DNA of 64,000 nt from contig NC_003279.8 in assembly GCF_000002985.6 (NCBI RefSeq), forward strand, positions 4,650,001-4,714,000. The letters run 5' to 3'. Below are positions 10,895-22,729 of this stretch, in pieces. The notes under the pieces were generated by a model. The model worked only from the letters and a program-made list of their open reading frames with translations. It did no database searches and was not told where the DNA came from. The stretch's first letter is position 1. Every line of letters begins with the position of its first letter. The position numbers and the translations under genes are program-made. The DNA comes from Caenorhabditis elegans. Lineage: Eukaryota; Nematoda; Chromadorea; Rhabditida; Rhabditidae.

Positions 10895-12200
10895 TAAAAA
10901 GTCGTCGTCGTCCATCGTCCCGATCCATCCCGAAGCCATCCCGAAGCCATCCATCCCGATCGTCCCGATCCTCCATATTCACCATATTCACCGATTCACC
11001 ATATTGTTGCACCAGTTTTCAGCATCTATAAAAAACTTGTGGTTAAAGCTAAGTTAGTTAAAACATCAAACAAATTCCTTACAAGGATTATATCCTTTCT
11101 TTTTTCCATCCATCCTTCCTTCCTGCCATCCATCCTTTATTGTTTGCTTGAGATCTATAAAAAGTTGCATTCTAGTTGAAGCTAAATGAAGAAAAGATCA
11201 CTTACCAGTCCATCCCGATCGTCGTCGATCCATCCACCCATCCGACCCATCGTCGTCGTCGTACATCGTCCCGATCCATCTCGAAGCCATCATCTCGATC
11301 GATCCTTCCATCCATCCATCCTAATCGTTCGTGGTCGTTGTTGCCTCGTCCATCCATCCATCGATCGAATCCATTCATGCAACTTTAAGTGATGTTCTGT
11401 ACCGTTAGAACTGTGCAGCATCATCCATTACAATTTACCAATGTGGCAAGAACCGTCCGATAAGCCCTCGTCTGTTTGACGCTATTTCCAGTCTCCTTGT
11501 TCTTTTTTCGCAGGAGTTCGCATTTCCCATTAAGAGATCAATCAGTTTCACTGCCTCTGAGTACGGTACAAGATTTGTTTGTTTCCAAACAAATCAACTC
11601 AGGGGGGTAGCAGTGAATCCGAAAATGCAGCCCTTGCCTGCTACTTTGAACCCGGTTCAGAAATTGGACAGTGACAGATTTAAGCAAACCAGTTCAGTTC
11701 AAGCCAGGTAAACGAAATGGGGACGCTACATTCACAAGAATGAGCAAGATGGATTCACGTACCGTCCATCCCGATCCGTCCCGAATTCATCCATCCTTTG
11801 TCGTCGTCATTTTGTCCCAAATCCCTTTCGATCGTCCCAATCCATCCGTCCATCCTTATTGTTTGTCGTCGTCGTCGTCTCGTCCCGATCCATCCATCCT
11901 GATTGGTCGGCCCATTCAACCGATTGTCCAGAATTTCTTCAATCAGCTTTCAACATCTGTATAAGTTCTTAGTTTAGATGACGCATCAAACAAATTCCTA
12001 ACCCCTTTGGATTTTCTATTTCCATTGTTCCAACCATCCATCCTTTCCTACCATCCATCCTTCGTCGTTTGCTAGAGATCTGTAAAAAAATACATGTTAG
12101 TTGAAGCTGAAAGGAGAAAAGATCTCTTACCAGTCCATCTCGATCTGTCCCGGATCTATCCATCCCGATCGTCGTTGATCCATCCATCCATCCGATCCTT
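10895..12200. repeat. CATCC/CGATC-rich satellite segments with an internal duplication
   Basis: Clusters of CCATCCATCC, CCCGATC and GTCGTCGTC occur at about 10900-10980, 11205-11380, 11760-11920 and 12135-12195. A longer block at about 11020-11245 recurs in diverged form at about 11943-12195. Shared words are CATCAAACAAATTCCT, GAGATCT(A/G)TAAAAA and GAAAAGATC(A/T)CTTACCAGTCCATC. Non-repetitive DNA at about 11390-11750 lies between them; I could not assign it. Confidence 0.7.
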
Positions 12201-12211
12201 TGTAAAAAAAA

Positions 12212-13540
12212 AGGGATAGGGAATACTTTCAGAATGAAAAATAAAATAAATTGTAGTACGTATTTCAGATATTTCAGTAAGTTTGTTTTGATAAAGAAGT
12301 GTCAAGAAACTAAAAAATTGAAGAATCAAGAAGCGTCCCGGTGAGGACGTCACTCTCACAAGAAGGGGAAAAATGAATGAATAACAATGTTTAAGTGTCC
12401 GGGTGGATTTATGGGGACTGGAGATGTGCACAGAGAGCGTAGAGAGAAAGAGAGAGAAAGACACAGTCACAACAATTACAGTCGGCACAGACGTACCGCG
12501 ATATACAACTGCATAGAGCAACGTCACACTCCAACGAAGGAGACGCGGTGTGTCCTCAATGCGCACTGAGCATATAGAGAGTGATATAGAGAGAGGCAGT
12601 ACTAGAGACACAGACAGCAGAGAAAACATGGTGAGGTGAGATAGACTAGAATGCTTGATTTCGTCTTTAGCCGTTGTGGACACTTGGGAAGGTGCGCAGA
12701 AATACAGAGATTACCGACTAAGATAGAGCAAGGGAAAACTATCGCACACTTAGGGAAAATCTAGTTTCGAAAATTAACAATTTTTCGATAAGACTAGAAA
12801 CTTTGAAATATTTTGATAAAACTTGAGCATTCAAAATTTTCTGAATTATCTAAACAGGTTTTACCAGTTTTCATAATGTTTCCAAAGCTATCGGAAACCT
12901 CCTTAAAACGTATGTAGTTTTAAAACGAGCATACGTCTAGTTTTTCAGAGATTTCTGGGAGACTTCGGCGGCTCACCGCACCCACTGCTGCAAATCAGAA
13001 AAAATGTGGAGCAAAATGGCTTTTGTTTAAATTCATGAAATTGAAAAATGCCTTCCGGTTATTTACTCGAATTAGAGAAACACGTTTTTCCGAACTAGAA
13101 ATTTTTTTATAAGGTTTGATAAGTTTTGAGACCAAAATTCTGTCTTTTGTATGTATCCCCTTAAAGTCAAAAATATTGGAAGCCACATATTTATGTCTTC
13201 AAACTTTTTTTTTCAAACTAAACACTTTTTAGTTCTACAAACTAAAAAAATAGGAGTAGTGAATACTTCAGATTGTAAAATAAAATAAATTGTAGTATGA
13301 ATTTCAGATATTTCAGTAAGTTTGTTTTGATAAAGAAGTGTCAAGAAACTAAAAAATTGAAGAATCAAGAAGCGTCCCGGTGAGGACGTCACTCTCACAA
13401 GAAGGGGAAAAATGAATGAATAACAATGTTTAAGTGTCCGGGTGGACGAAGGAGACGCGGTGTGTCCTCAATGCGCCCTGAGCATATAGAGAGAGATATA
13501 GAGAGAGAGAGACAGTGCTAGAGACACAGACAACTCGATA
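12212..13540. repeat. Pair of direct repeats inside the long-TIR element
   Basis: The segment 12221-12407 is repeated in the same orientation at 13261-13446 with few changes. Both then continue with CGAAGGAGACGCGGTGTGTC and a GATATAGAGAGAG tail. The first copy carries 127 extra bases (12408-12534, GAGA-rich then CAGTCACAACAATTACAG) absent from the second. The 175-codon minus-strand frame across copy 1 is therefore probably not a gene. Confidence 0.8.
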
Positions 13541-13832
13541 GAAAAAAGTGGTACATAACAAAAAAGGGCAGTAAGTAACAAACATCTGTCTCGATGATTG
13601 TTTCCCAGCACAAAATTGGACGTACCAAGTTTACACGAAGAGGATTCAAACCATTGTCCTCTGCATTTGTCCAACAACTGGTTGTTAAATTCCCACCTGC
13701 CGCCAATGAGAGGAGCTTACTGTTTATTTTGATAATTTAAACAATTCACATCACTTACAAAATTGTTTTATTTTTACTAGGAATTAGAATTGACTGAGTA
13801 CATAGTAGATGCAAATGATTAAAAGTGTTCAA

Positions 13833-13974
13833 AATGAAATTTGAAAGTAAATGAGCCATTCATTTGTAAACGAGCAAAAGTGAAAACATTCGTAAATGAG
13901 CGTCAAAGGGATTGAGCCATCGTAAGGGATTGAGCGTTCAAGTAAATCAGCACGCTAGTAAATGAGTGTTTGCC
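13833..13974 (-). repeat. Right terminal inverted repeat of the 3.67-kb element
   Basis: 142 bp, inverted partner of 10303-10444. The near-identity of the two arms suggests either recent insertion or ongoing conversion between them. Confidence 0.85.
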
Positions 13975-13983
13975 CAGAAGGCA

Positions 13984-14340
13984 TATGTAGATGTAGGCTG
14001 GTAACAAGTAGGCAGGTAGGCCGGCAGTAGGTATGAATAGAAATAATTTCAGATATTCTGGAAGTTAGCATAAAAAGGCACAGTGTGGGTGTTTTAGGCA
14101 GACAGGCGTGAGGGATGCCAACGGAATACATAGGTAGGCGAGTAGGCCGATACAAAAACATGGAGGTGGGCAACTAGCACGCAGTAGGCAGGAATAGCCA
14201 TGATGTAGGCATGTAGGCAGCCAGTTGACGTATTAAGGCGTGAGTTAGGCTGGTATGGTGACAATAGTCATAGTAGCCAGAAAGTAGGCAGGGATACGCA
14301 CACCCACCTCGTGCCTACATCTGTCTACTTCATACCTCGT
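13984..14340. repeat. GTAGGC/GGCAGGTAG minisatellite, right part
   Basis: Degenerate units such as GTAGGCAGGTAGGCCGGC and GTAGGCATGTAGGCAGCC continue the tract seen at 10200-10293. It ends before the AT-rich upstream region of the next gene. Confidence 0.65.
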
Positions 14341-14514
14341 ACACGTAAAAAATTTATCTAATATTTTTCCAAGTTTTTCAATTTAAAAGATGCTGCGGTG
14401 AAATCAATTTGAAAATTCAAAACGTGACCTTTTGCAGTTCAAAAAGATAAGATCTTTGAATATTTGATATATAAACAGGGGGAAAGAGTAATTAAAATAT
14501 TATTCAATCGAACA

Positions 14515-15310
14515 ATGTTCACCAACATCTCTCTGATGTCTCCCATCGCCAAGATTGCCATCGGACTTCTTGTCATCCTCTGTGGTATTTGTATTCAATC
14601 TCCGCTTGTGTTCATCATCAAGTTTCAGCCCATTGCATTTCTACTGTTCCCATTGTGGAAAGTCGTTTCTCACTGATGATTCTGTGTTGTGAGGGCACAG
14701 AAAGAAATTATCCAGTTTTTCAACCTGTGGCGTGGATGAATAGCTCATGACCGAAGCATTGCCAATATGCATTGGATGATGAGTTAGTTCGAAAAAAGCA
14801 TTTATAAATATATATATAGTTATTGTTCGAGCAGGTTTTCGATAAAGACCTCGAAACAAAGGCATTGCATATGACATGTCAGGATTGGAAGAATTTATGG
14901 AACTCTATGTCTGATGGGGCAGGTCTAAAGGCTGATCAATTGTTGAAAAAGTTCCATAGCAAAGGACAACCATTTGCTACTATGAGTGAGGCGACTAAAT
15001 TAAAATTGGTAAACTTCAGCTACAGTTTCCAATATTATAACTCCATTTTTAGGTAGCAGAATGGTATTATTTCAATCCGGCTCAAACGAAAATTGCGTTT
15101 ATTAAGAATCACTGTGGTGGTGAAAGAAAAGATATAGTTCTCCTCGGTCCTTGGTGAGTGACTCCAGATACCAGAATCATCTTTTTTTATTATTTCAGGG
15201 AAACATTCAAAGACAATCATTTTGTGTACGGAGAACCAGGAACCAAATGCCCAAGTGAATATCCAATTGACGACATGTGCGTTCCCAAAAGAACCAATGG
15301 AACTCTTTAA
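14515..15310 (+). CDS. Small secreted-type cysteine-containing protein (ASP/SCP-related?)
   Basis: Three downstream exons are well supported: 14820-15008, 15053-15153 and 15199-15310, joined in frame with good TTTTTAG/TTTCAG acceptors. They end at TAA 15308-15310. They encode an N-terminal helical part (QDWKNLWNSM, AEWYYF) and a tail HCGGERKDIVLLGPW...YGEPGTKCPSEYPIDDMCVPK. That tail resembles the C-terminal part of nematode CAP/activation-associated secreted proteins (a CGG, then a Y-PG--C-S-YP---C pattern). The CAP catalytic-like core is missing, so the gene may belong to a reduced, ASP-related group. The first exon is uncertain: an ATG at 14515 opens a frame with a strong hydrophobic segment (IAIGLLVILCGICI) suited to a signal peptide. 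The only frame-preserving donor I see is a weak AAA|GTCGTT near 14662. Confidence 0.5.
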
Positions 15311-16145
15311 ATGACTGAAATTGTATTTGAATGAAAGTTTTGAAGAAAGCGTTTTTGTTTTTGATTCTGGCAGATTCGAAATTGCATGTTACTTCATACT
15401 ACACTGGGCCTCCATCATATTTAATCAGAGTTTGTCCAGTATGTGGAGCGTTTATATATTTTTCTACTTATAAGTTACACAAGTATACTGTATGAGATTT
15501 ATTGTTTCAATTCTTTTTTCAGTAAGTTGAGTTATCATTTTGGAATGAACAGCTTTATAGATTCGCTGCTTTCAATTTTTAAGAAAAATTTGAATATTTT
15601 TTCGAAAATTGGTGGTTTGGGTTTATTGTAAGTTTTTTTTGAGCAAAATAACCCCCACGAACTTCTTTCTTTTTCCTCTTCTTCTTTTTCTTTCTTATTC
15701 TTTAATTGATAAATTAAAAATAAATTTATTTAAGATCAAAACAAGTTTTTTTTTAACATGAAAAAAAACGTTCATTTTCTGAAATTGACTCCCATATTGG
15801 GCGCATTGTATATCTCACGGTTTTCCAACCGTGAACCCCCACTCTTTATAAAGGCGCACATATTTTCGCATGTAACAAAAAATTGCCGTGGTAAGATCAA
15901 GTATCGTATTTTAGGCTTAAAATCGCTGGATTATTTTACTAAAATTCATAATACAGTTTGACAAAAAAAACTTCAAAGAAAAGGGAATAAATTAACTTCG
16001 GGATTTTTAATTAAAAATTATGGTGTGGGTGAATATATTCAGGAAGCATATATGAGGGGGTTAAAGAAAGGAAGAGATCTTCAATTGATAAATATCCGGG
16101 GAAAGAATACATTATTTTGGAACATTTAAAGAGGAGATAAATAAT
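15311..16145. other. Intergenic region with half-copy of family A repeat
   Basis: This lies between two convergent genes. At about 15845-15915 it holds GGCGCACATATTTTCGCATG and GCCGTGGTAAGATCAAGTA, which resemble one decayed arm of the family A palindrome. The rest is AT-rich with a T/C-rich patch near 15660. No gene is seen. Confidence 0.4.
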
Positions 16146-19100
16146 TTAGGCAAAAAGATACGGATAATCACGAGTCATTCGAGCCAATGGTTCACGGCAT
16201 GTTGGAATCATTTTGACCATTTTGATGACTGTTTTGAAGGATTCCAGCGATTTACGCAGCAAATCAGCAGGCGTCTCCATTTTTCGATCAGTTTCCTGAA
16301 AAATGTTATATTGGCTATAGGAAAGGCTATAGGAAAAATTATTCTTTTTTAGATTCTAGTGAAAAGCGACACCCTGGATGAGAATAAAGTAATAACTTAC
16401 ATGAACAAGACGAATAAAATGAGTGTTAAACTCGCTCATTCCACCACGCATCTCATCCGGAATATACGGAAGAATCTGCTCGAGCAAGTTTCTCAGGAGC
16501 ACAATTTTGACTGCAGTTCCTGCATCCTTGATTCGCATTTTCTGAAGCTCTTTGAACAGTATGTCATGTTGCATTTGATCAACACGGATTCCTTGATTCA
16601 TTCGGTTCTGAAGTAATGCTTGAACATTCTGTCCAACGATCATTCCATTCGGGAATCCTGGCATTGGTGGCGCCGCATATTGAGCACGAACAGGCATTCC
16701 AGATTTATCCTTCTCATAGTCTGTCCACGCATCCTTCATTTCTTGCTCAGTGAGCTTCTCGTCTTCGACATTAGCGAAAAGTGTGTCATGCTCAATATAA
16801 TCCACAACTGCATGTTGATTCTTATGGATGACATCTGCGAGAAGCCGATCTTTGGGTGGAGCACATGAAATTTCAACGTCGGGATCAAATGTAGAAGGTG
16901 TGAATTGATAGAGTTCAGTTAAATCATTTCCCAAATAATGTCTCTGAATCTGTGCTTCATCTACAACTCTCATCGATGTCGATTCCTTCGTGACTTGTCT
17001 TTTATAGATACGTTCTTCCATTGTTCCCTGGGCAATAAATCTGTAGATGTACACAGGTTTCGTTTGTCCAAAACGATAGACACGGAACAGAGATTGAGTG
17101 TCGTGAGATGGATTCCAACAGGCGTCGAAGATGATGACACGGTTTGCGGCGACCATATTGGTTCCGAGCGATCCTGCACGAGTCGAGATGAGCATTAAAC
17201 TGAAATTTTTAGGATGAGAAGCAGGAAGTTTTGAAAAAAAAAACTCAACAAGTAAGAAAAAAGCAATTTCAACTGCAGCAGTGATGCAAATGGAAAATTT
17301 CAAAAATTGCAAACACATAGTTTTTATTGAGTCAAGTTTTAGTTTTTTTTGTTAAGTTTTTGGCAAAAATGGATTTCATAACAAGTTTATTTGGTGTTTA
17401 GCTAAATTTGATTTTTTGGTTACACATTTTTAAAAATTGTATTTTTTGATTTTTCTTTGGTTAAAAAAAAATTTTGGCGTTTTATCGGTGAAAATTTTTT
17501 TTGATATTTTTAGCAAAAATGGATTGTTTAAATTAAAATTTTTTGGAAAAAATTGTTTTTTTTTAAAAATATTTTTTGGCAAAAATTGATTTTTTTGGTT
17601 TTTTCAGACCAAAAAAAATTGTGTTTAGTCGAAGAATTTTCGTATTCCGATTTTTAAAAACTCGAAAAATCAAAAATTTTTCGGTTTTCAATTTCCGATT
17701 TTTCCAAAATTCCTTACCGAGCTCTCAAGTTCAACGGATCATTGAATGACGTTTGCACGGCATCACGTTTCCCCGATTGAACAGATCCATCAATTGTCAT
17801 ATAATCTTCTCCTTCAAGCCATGACCATGTCTCTTCTCCTTCTGCATTCAATGCTTCATGACCATCAGCAAACCATTGACCAGTTCCAGCCATATACTCA
17901 AGCATTCGTTTGATTAAAGTGAGAGACTCCAGTGATTGAGAGAACACGAGTCTGAAATAAATTATTGATTTATTTTATTGATTAAAAGCAATTCTATCTT
18001 CAAAAACTCACAATTTATCTCCAATCTCCTCACATTTCTTGATAATCTCAACGAGAAGAATCAACTTATTACTTAATGCAAAATCATCTCTATCCTCTTC
18101 TTTAACCAATCCCAATCTGGCAAACCATCCAGTATACTCTGGTGGAGTATCAGTATCTCGTAAATCTGCTTCTTCTCCAGCTAATCTCTTCGATTGACGA
18201 ATTCCATCTTGAAGAATAGCCATAGCTGTATCTTCACCATCTTCTTCATCTTCATCATCAGAATTTAAGAACTTTCTCTTCTTTTGTGGTGCGGTTTTCT
18301 TGATTTCTGGTTTATTTCCATTTTTCTTTTTCTTCGAAGATCCTTCATCATCTGACGATAAAACAACACTTTTCCCAGAATCTGATTCAGATCCTGACTT
18401 GAAACTTCCTTCAGATTCAGATTCACTACCATCTCCATCATCAATAAAATCAGCTTCTTCCTCTGCATCTTCTCTCATTACTCGTTCTCTTTCCATTCTT
18501 TGTTCATGAAGAACAAGCTGATAAGGATGAGTCCAAATACGTGAGAACATGTGATAATCCGGAAGAAGTCGTTTCGATAGACCAGAATCTCCAACAATAT
18601 CGTTCAGGAATGCGTTATAAAGTGCACATTGTCGTTCAGTTTGTCGAACGTTTATGACATATTCCTGCTTTGGTGGAATCGCTTCGGTGAGCACACGATA
18701 ATCTTTTCTCTGAAAAAAAAAAGTTATAAAAAAGAATAAGTATCGTTAAAATGAGATTTTTTAGTTTTTGAGGTGCTTAAAAGGACCAAAAATGATACCA
18801 AACGGCTAAATTTCATAGTGAGACGTCTCAAAAATTTTTCAAAGCTTTTAAAATTTTCAAAAAAAAAATTCGTAAAAAAATATCTGGATTGGGGACTAAT
18901 GGATTTCTTTATGAAATTGAAAAAATATATAATTTTAGAGAAAAACGCATGTTGCTTCAAATTCCTTATATAATATGGAAATTGTTTGACGTACAAAGTA
19001 CAAAAAAATCCGCTTGTTATAGTGATTTAGTTTCAAACAATTAATTTTTTTGTCAAAATAGCAAAAATGATCCCTGCCCGAGAATTATGAAATAAGAAGA

Positions 19101-21714
19101 GATATTTTAATAAAAATTGTATTCCATCTATTACGAAATGGAAAAGTTGGCGAAATTTCGAATTTTAGAAAATTTGGCTCATTTTTCATGATTTTAAAAG
19201 TTAAAAAAATGTTTTCCGCTACTCACATCCACACATTTCTTTAAATGATCATAAAGAACATGACAACGTCGTTTCATAAATGAAACTTCCAATGGAGACG
19301 CATCTTTTGTTCTTCCTCGATTAATAATATTCACGAAACGATTCGCAAATTCGGTTTTTGTTCCCAGTAATCCTGGTTTCACAAAGTTAACCATGCAGTG
19401 ATCTGGAAAAATAAATTTAAATGTTTCGATTTTTTTAGACTGAAATTTCAGAAAACTCACATTCCATAAGATTATTCTGAAGTGGTGTACCCGTCAAACA
19501 GATTCTCCGCTTTGTTAGAATCTTCACCATACACTTTGATAGTGCTGAGTCATCATTTTTTAGCTTATGGGCCTCGTCACACACAACCATATCAGGTCCC
19601 GGATTTTGAAGATATTTTCTGAAATCTTCTTTGGCTTTTTCCAAACGACGATTTCGATTCTTTGGCTTCTTCTTTTTCGGATCATCTTCTACGGTGAGAA
19701 TTCTGAACAAATCGTATCCAATAATCATCACACTGGGCGCTGAAAGTTATTTTTTAAAAGTTATAATCCTCCAGTTCTCAAAACTCCTCACTTTTCGAGC
19801 TATGCCACGCTTTGAGAGCTCTTCTCCGATCTTCGATCGTCTTGTATGAATCAAGTTCATTAACATCTATAGTATCAAGTTCCTCATCATTATCGACCAA
19901 CCATTTTTGAAATTCTTTAAACCAATTGATAATCACATTCTTTGGCACAACAACGAGCACTCGTTTACACTTTTCACCAATCTTTTCGTGCATTAGTACA
20001 GTATGAAGGAATGTAATGACTTGAAGTGTCTTTCCGAGACCCATACAATGAGCAAGAATACCACCAGATCCTTCAGTATCAAGACGATCCAATGATTCAA
20101 AAGCACAATCATACATAAATTGAATTCCATGTGCTTGATGAGGTTTCAGGATTCGAACCAGCGAATTGTGAACCTCCACGGGCTTCTTTGATTCTTCATC
20201 TACAGTTGAAGAATCAGGATCAAGAACTACACTTTTCAGTTTTCTTTGAGATGATGTTCCTGTGAGCATTTCAGTTAGATCTTCTCCTTCTTCAAGTACA
20301 ATTCCATTAAATTCTTTCTGCTTCTTCTCCAATCGTTTTCTTCTCTCTTTCTCTGCTCTCTCTGCATCTATGGTCTCTTTCTGAAGCTTGCTACTATCCA
20401 TAATAATTCCCTTTTTCTTCTTTTCCGGCTTTTCTTTCTTCTTACTCTTACGATTCACTGTAATAGATCCTTCCGATGAATCGGATCCACTTTCCGAAGA
20501 TTCTTGCTTCTTAGCCTTCTTCTTTGAAACTTTCTCTTCAACATCTGAAGCTTCAGATTCACTCTTCTGATCCTTCTCATCTTCAGAATCTGAGATCAGT
20601 GTCACTGCTCCTCTCTTCTTTTTCTGTGGAAGCACTTCAACATCAGATTCTTCCGATTCTTCATCTGATGACAATTTCTTCACAGCCAGAGGCTTCTTCT
20701 TTTTGGGTTTCGGTGAAGATTCCTTCTCTTCTTCCTCTTCGTCTGATTTTTCCGATTCTGATGATTCCTCCGACGAGGTTTTTGAGCGTTTCCTGGAAGA
20801 AAAAACAATTATTGTTCTGATTTTAGAGCTTATGCTAAAAAAAAGAGTTAAACCAACCGTTTCTCTGTCTTTTTCTTCTCTGGAGCTTCATCTTCTGATT
20901 CAGATTCTTTCTTAACAACCTTCTTGCTCTTTTTCTTAGACTTCTTCACTTCCTTCTCGTCTTCAGATTCGGATTCGGATTCCGACTTTGCTTTCTTCTT
21001 CAAACCCTTTTTGCTCTTTTTCGATGGTTTCTCATCTTCATCTGACTCTTCCGATGTTTCAGCTCTTTTTTTCACTGATTTCTCCTTATTTTTCTTCGAT
21101 TTCTTCACTTTTCTTTCTTCCTCCGATTCTTCCGATGATTCTGAAGATGTCTGTTTCTTCGTCTTTTTCGACTTTTTCTTCGATTTTTGTTCCCGTTCTT
21201 CATCTGAATCTTCATCTTCTGATGATGATGTTGTTCGTTTTTTCTTCGATTTTTCCTTCTTTTTCTGATCTACTTTCTTTTTACTCTTCGACTTTTTTCG
21301 GTCTTCTTCCTCATCAGATTCATCAGATTCAGACTCGGATTTTGCACGTTTTCTGGATTTTTTCGAAGATTTTCTTGGAGATTCTTCCTCGTCGTCGTCG
21401 TCTTCCTCTGACGATGAAGCTTTTCTGAAAGTTTGGTGAATTAATTTTTAAGAAGTAAAAATAATGTTCTAGTCCTACCTCTTTTTAGCAGGTCTCTTTT
21501 TCGGTGGAGGCTTTCCTTCTCGTTCTCGTTTTTCCTTCAATTTTTGAGCTCTTTTCTCTTTTCGCTCGTTCTCGATTTGTCTAGCCATCTCAAGATCTTC
21601 ATCTTCGATGACGTGACCGCTGGAAAATAAACGTTTTTTTTATCGAAAAACCATGTATCTTCTGTTGAAGAATACTTACTCGGAATCCTCCGACTCGCTG
21701 ACACCAACTCTCAT
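16146..21714 (-). CDS. xnp-1: ATRX-like SNF2 chromatin remodeler XNP-1
   Basis: Ten exons: 21714-21680, 21619-21479, 21424-20858, 20792-19792, 19739-19461, 19402-19227, 18709-18012, 17951-17718, 17199-16401, 16295-16146. They join in frame to 1359 residues. XNP-1 is the worm ATRX homologue, a nuclear ATP-dependent remodeler. The first ~400 residues are low-complexity Lys/Ser/Glu sequence. Helicase motifs follow: [13 protein letters not shown] (about 490-502), [12 protein letters not shown] (about 630), [26 protein letters not shown] (about 1047) and RVYRFGQTK (about 1080). NNLMEYHCMVNF and [17 protein letters not shown] are ATRX-specific. The N terminus lacks the cysteine-rich ADD domain of vertebrate ATRX. 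A second acidic/Lys insert is in the 18709-18012 exon. A TCTTACAG acceptor 24 bases before the ATG fits trans-splicing. Confidence 0.96.
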
Positions 21715-21739
21715 TAGTTGACAGATTTGATTGAAATTC

Positions 21740-22400
21740 TGTAAGATTTGTAAATATTATTCAGTGAAAATCGAAAAGTTCACTCAGAACGGTTCAACGG
21801 ATTCAGAAAGAGGACGCGCAGGAATGGGGTCGATGTGACAAGACATAAACGGCTCAAAAGAGACGCTGAGAAGCAAAGGAACGGCGAGATAGTATACGGT
21901 ACAGAGAGGGTCCAGAGAAACGAGAGACAAGAAGGTGCTGACGTGGCACATATTTTTTGAAAAATACTTTTTTTCGGAAAAGTTCAATGCTTGAGGTCTG
22001 AATAACTCCAATCAACGGTTTAAAATCTACAGAAAACCTGCAGGAATGAACAAAAAAGCACAGTAATCCTACCATACCCGCTAAATGGAAAATTTCAGAA
22101 TTTTTACGACAAAAATGGTGCAAATTGTTCGCTTAAGCATTATACAGCAATGAATCTCAAAATCGCAATGAAATTTAAAGTGAAACACCCGAAAATCCAA
22201 GAGGAAAGTTGAAAATTAAAAATTTCAACTTCCCAATTTTTTTCAAAAATGTTTGCGCGGGGAATCGTGCGCGTTGTACGCAGACATCACGACGTCATAT
22301 TGCGGACCCGTTTGCAATGAAGCACCAGCCAGCTGACATTGCGGTGAACGCCTTTTGTTCGATGATGTCACCGTTTTCTCTCGTTTTTTTTTGTTTATTT
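21740..22400. promoter_or_regulatory. xnp-1 upstream region
   Basis: Immediately upstream of xnp-1 (minus strand) is GA-rich, moderately GC-rich DNA with AAAGAGACGCTGAGA near 21857 and AGAGAAACGAGAGACAAGAAG near 21912. The motif class (GAGACGCAGAG-like) is common in worm promoters. A second GC-richer patch with GCGCGGGGAATCGTGCGCG lies near 22254-22272. No coding exon was found. Confidence 0.4.
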
Positions 22401-22729
22401 TGGTATCTTAAAAATTACATTAACAGCAACAGAAATAGCTATTTTAATGACGTATCTGTGTACCTTTCTGCTTTAATATTATGATTTTCGAGAAATATGA
22501 GCATTTTAAAGTTTAATTAGATTCTGAAGTCCTGATGTTTTGAAGTTCCTCATTCTAGAATGCATTCTGGTAGTTCTAAATTAACGGAAAGCATGAGTTT
22601 TAGATTTTGAGCGGTTTTTTTCTTTTAATTCCCTGCTTTCCCAATTTTTTTCAAATATCCGCAAAAATATTCCACATTTCTATTTACTATCACATGATCC
22701 TACTACTAATTACTTTTAAATCGAATCAT

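Larger units (their letters stand above)
10294..13983. mobile_element. 3.67-kb DNA-transposon-like element with 142-bp TIRs and 9-bp flanking direct repeat
   Basis: The left end 10303-10444 and right end 13833-13974 are inverted copies of 142 bp. By direct comparison they differ at 2 positions. Outer ends read GGCAAACACTCATTTAC. The bases CAGAAGGCA occur immediately outside both ends (10294-10302 and 13975-13983), consistent with a 9-bp target-site duplication. Long TIRs with 8-10-bp duplications are typical of Mutator-like elements, so that class is the best inference. The interior has no transposase-like reading frame, so the element looks non-autonomous. It is full of CATCC-type tandem repeats, a GGAATTTTT minisatellite and two internal duplications. 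Caveat: the host tract is itself repetitive and contains AGAAGGCA elsewhere, so the duplication could be fortuitous. Confidence 0.8.

Noticed and set aside
12156-12683. 175-codon minus-strand frame
   Set aside because: It lies entirely in duplicated, GAGA-rich repeat sequence inside the long-TIR element. It is hydrophobic by composition and matches no family.
13600-13700. tRNA-like T-arm on the minus strand (GGTTTGAATCC)
   Set aside because: The AGAGGA/TCCTCT stem encloses 12 bases rather than a 7-base loop, and no acceptor or anticodon stem can be built around it.
20140-20160. GGATTCGAACC, a tRNA T-loop-like word
   Set aside because: It is inside the xnp-1 coding exon 20792-19792 in a well-conserved frame.
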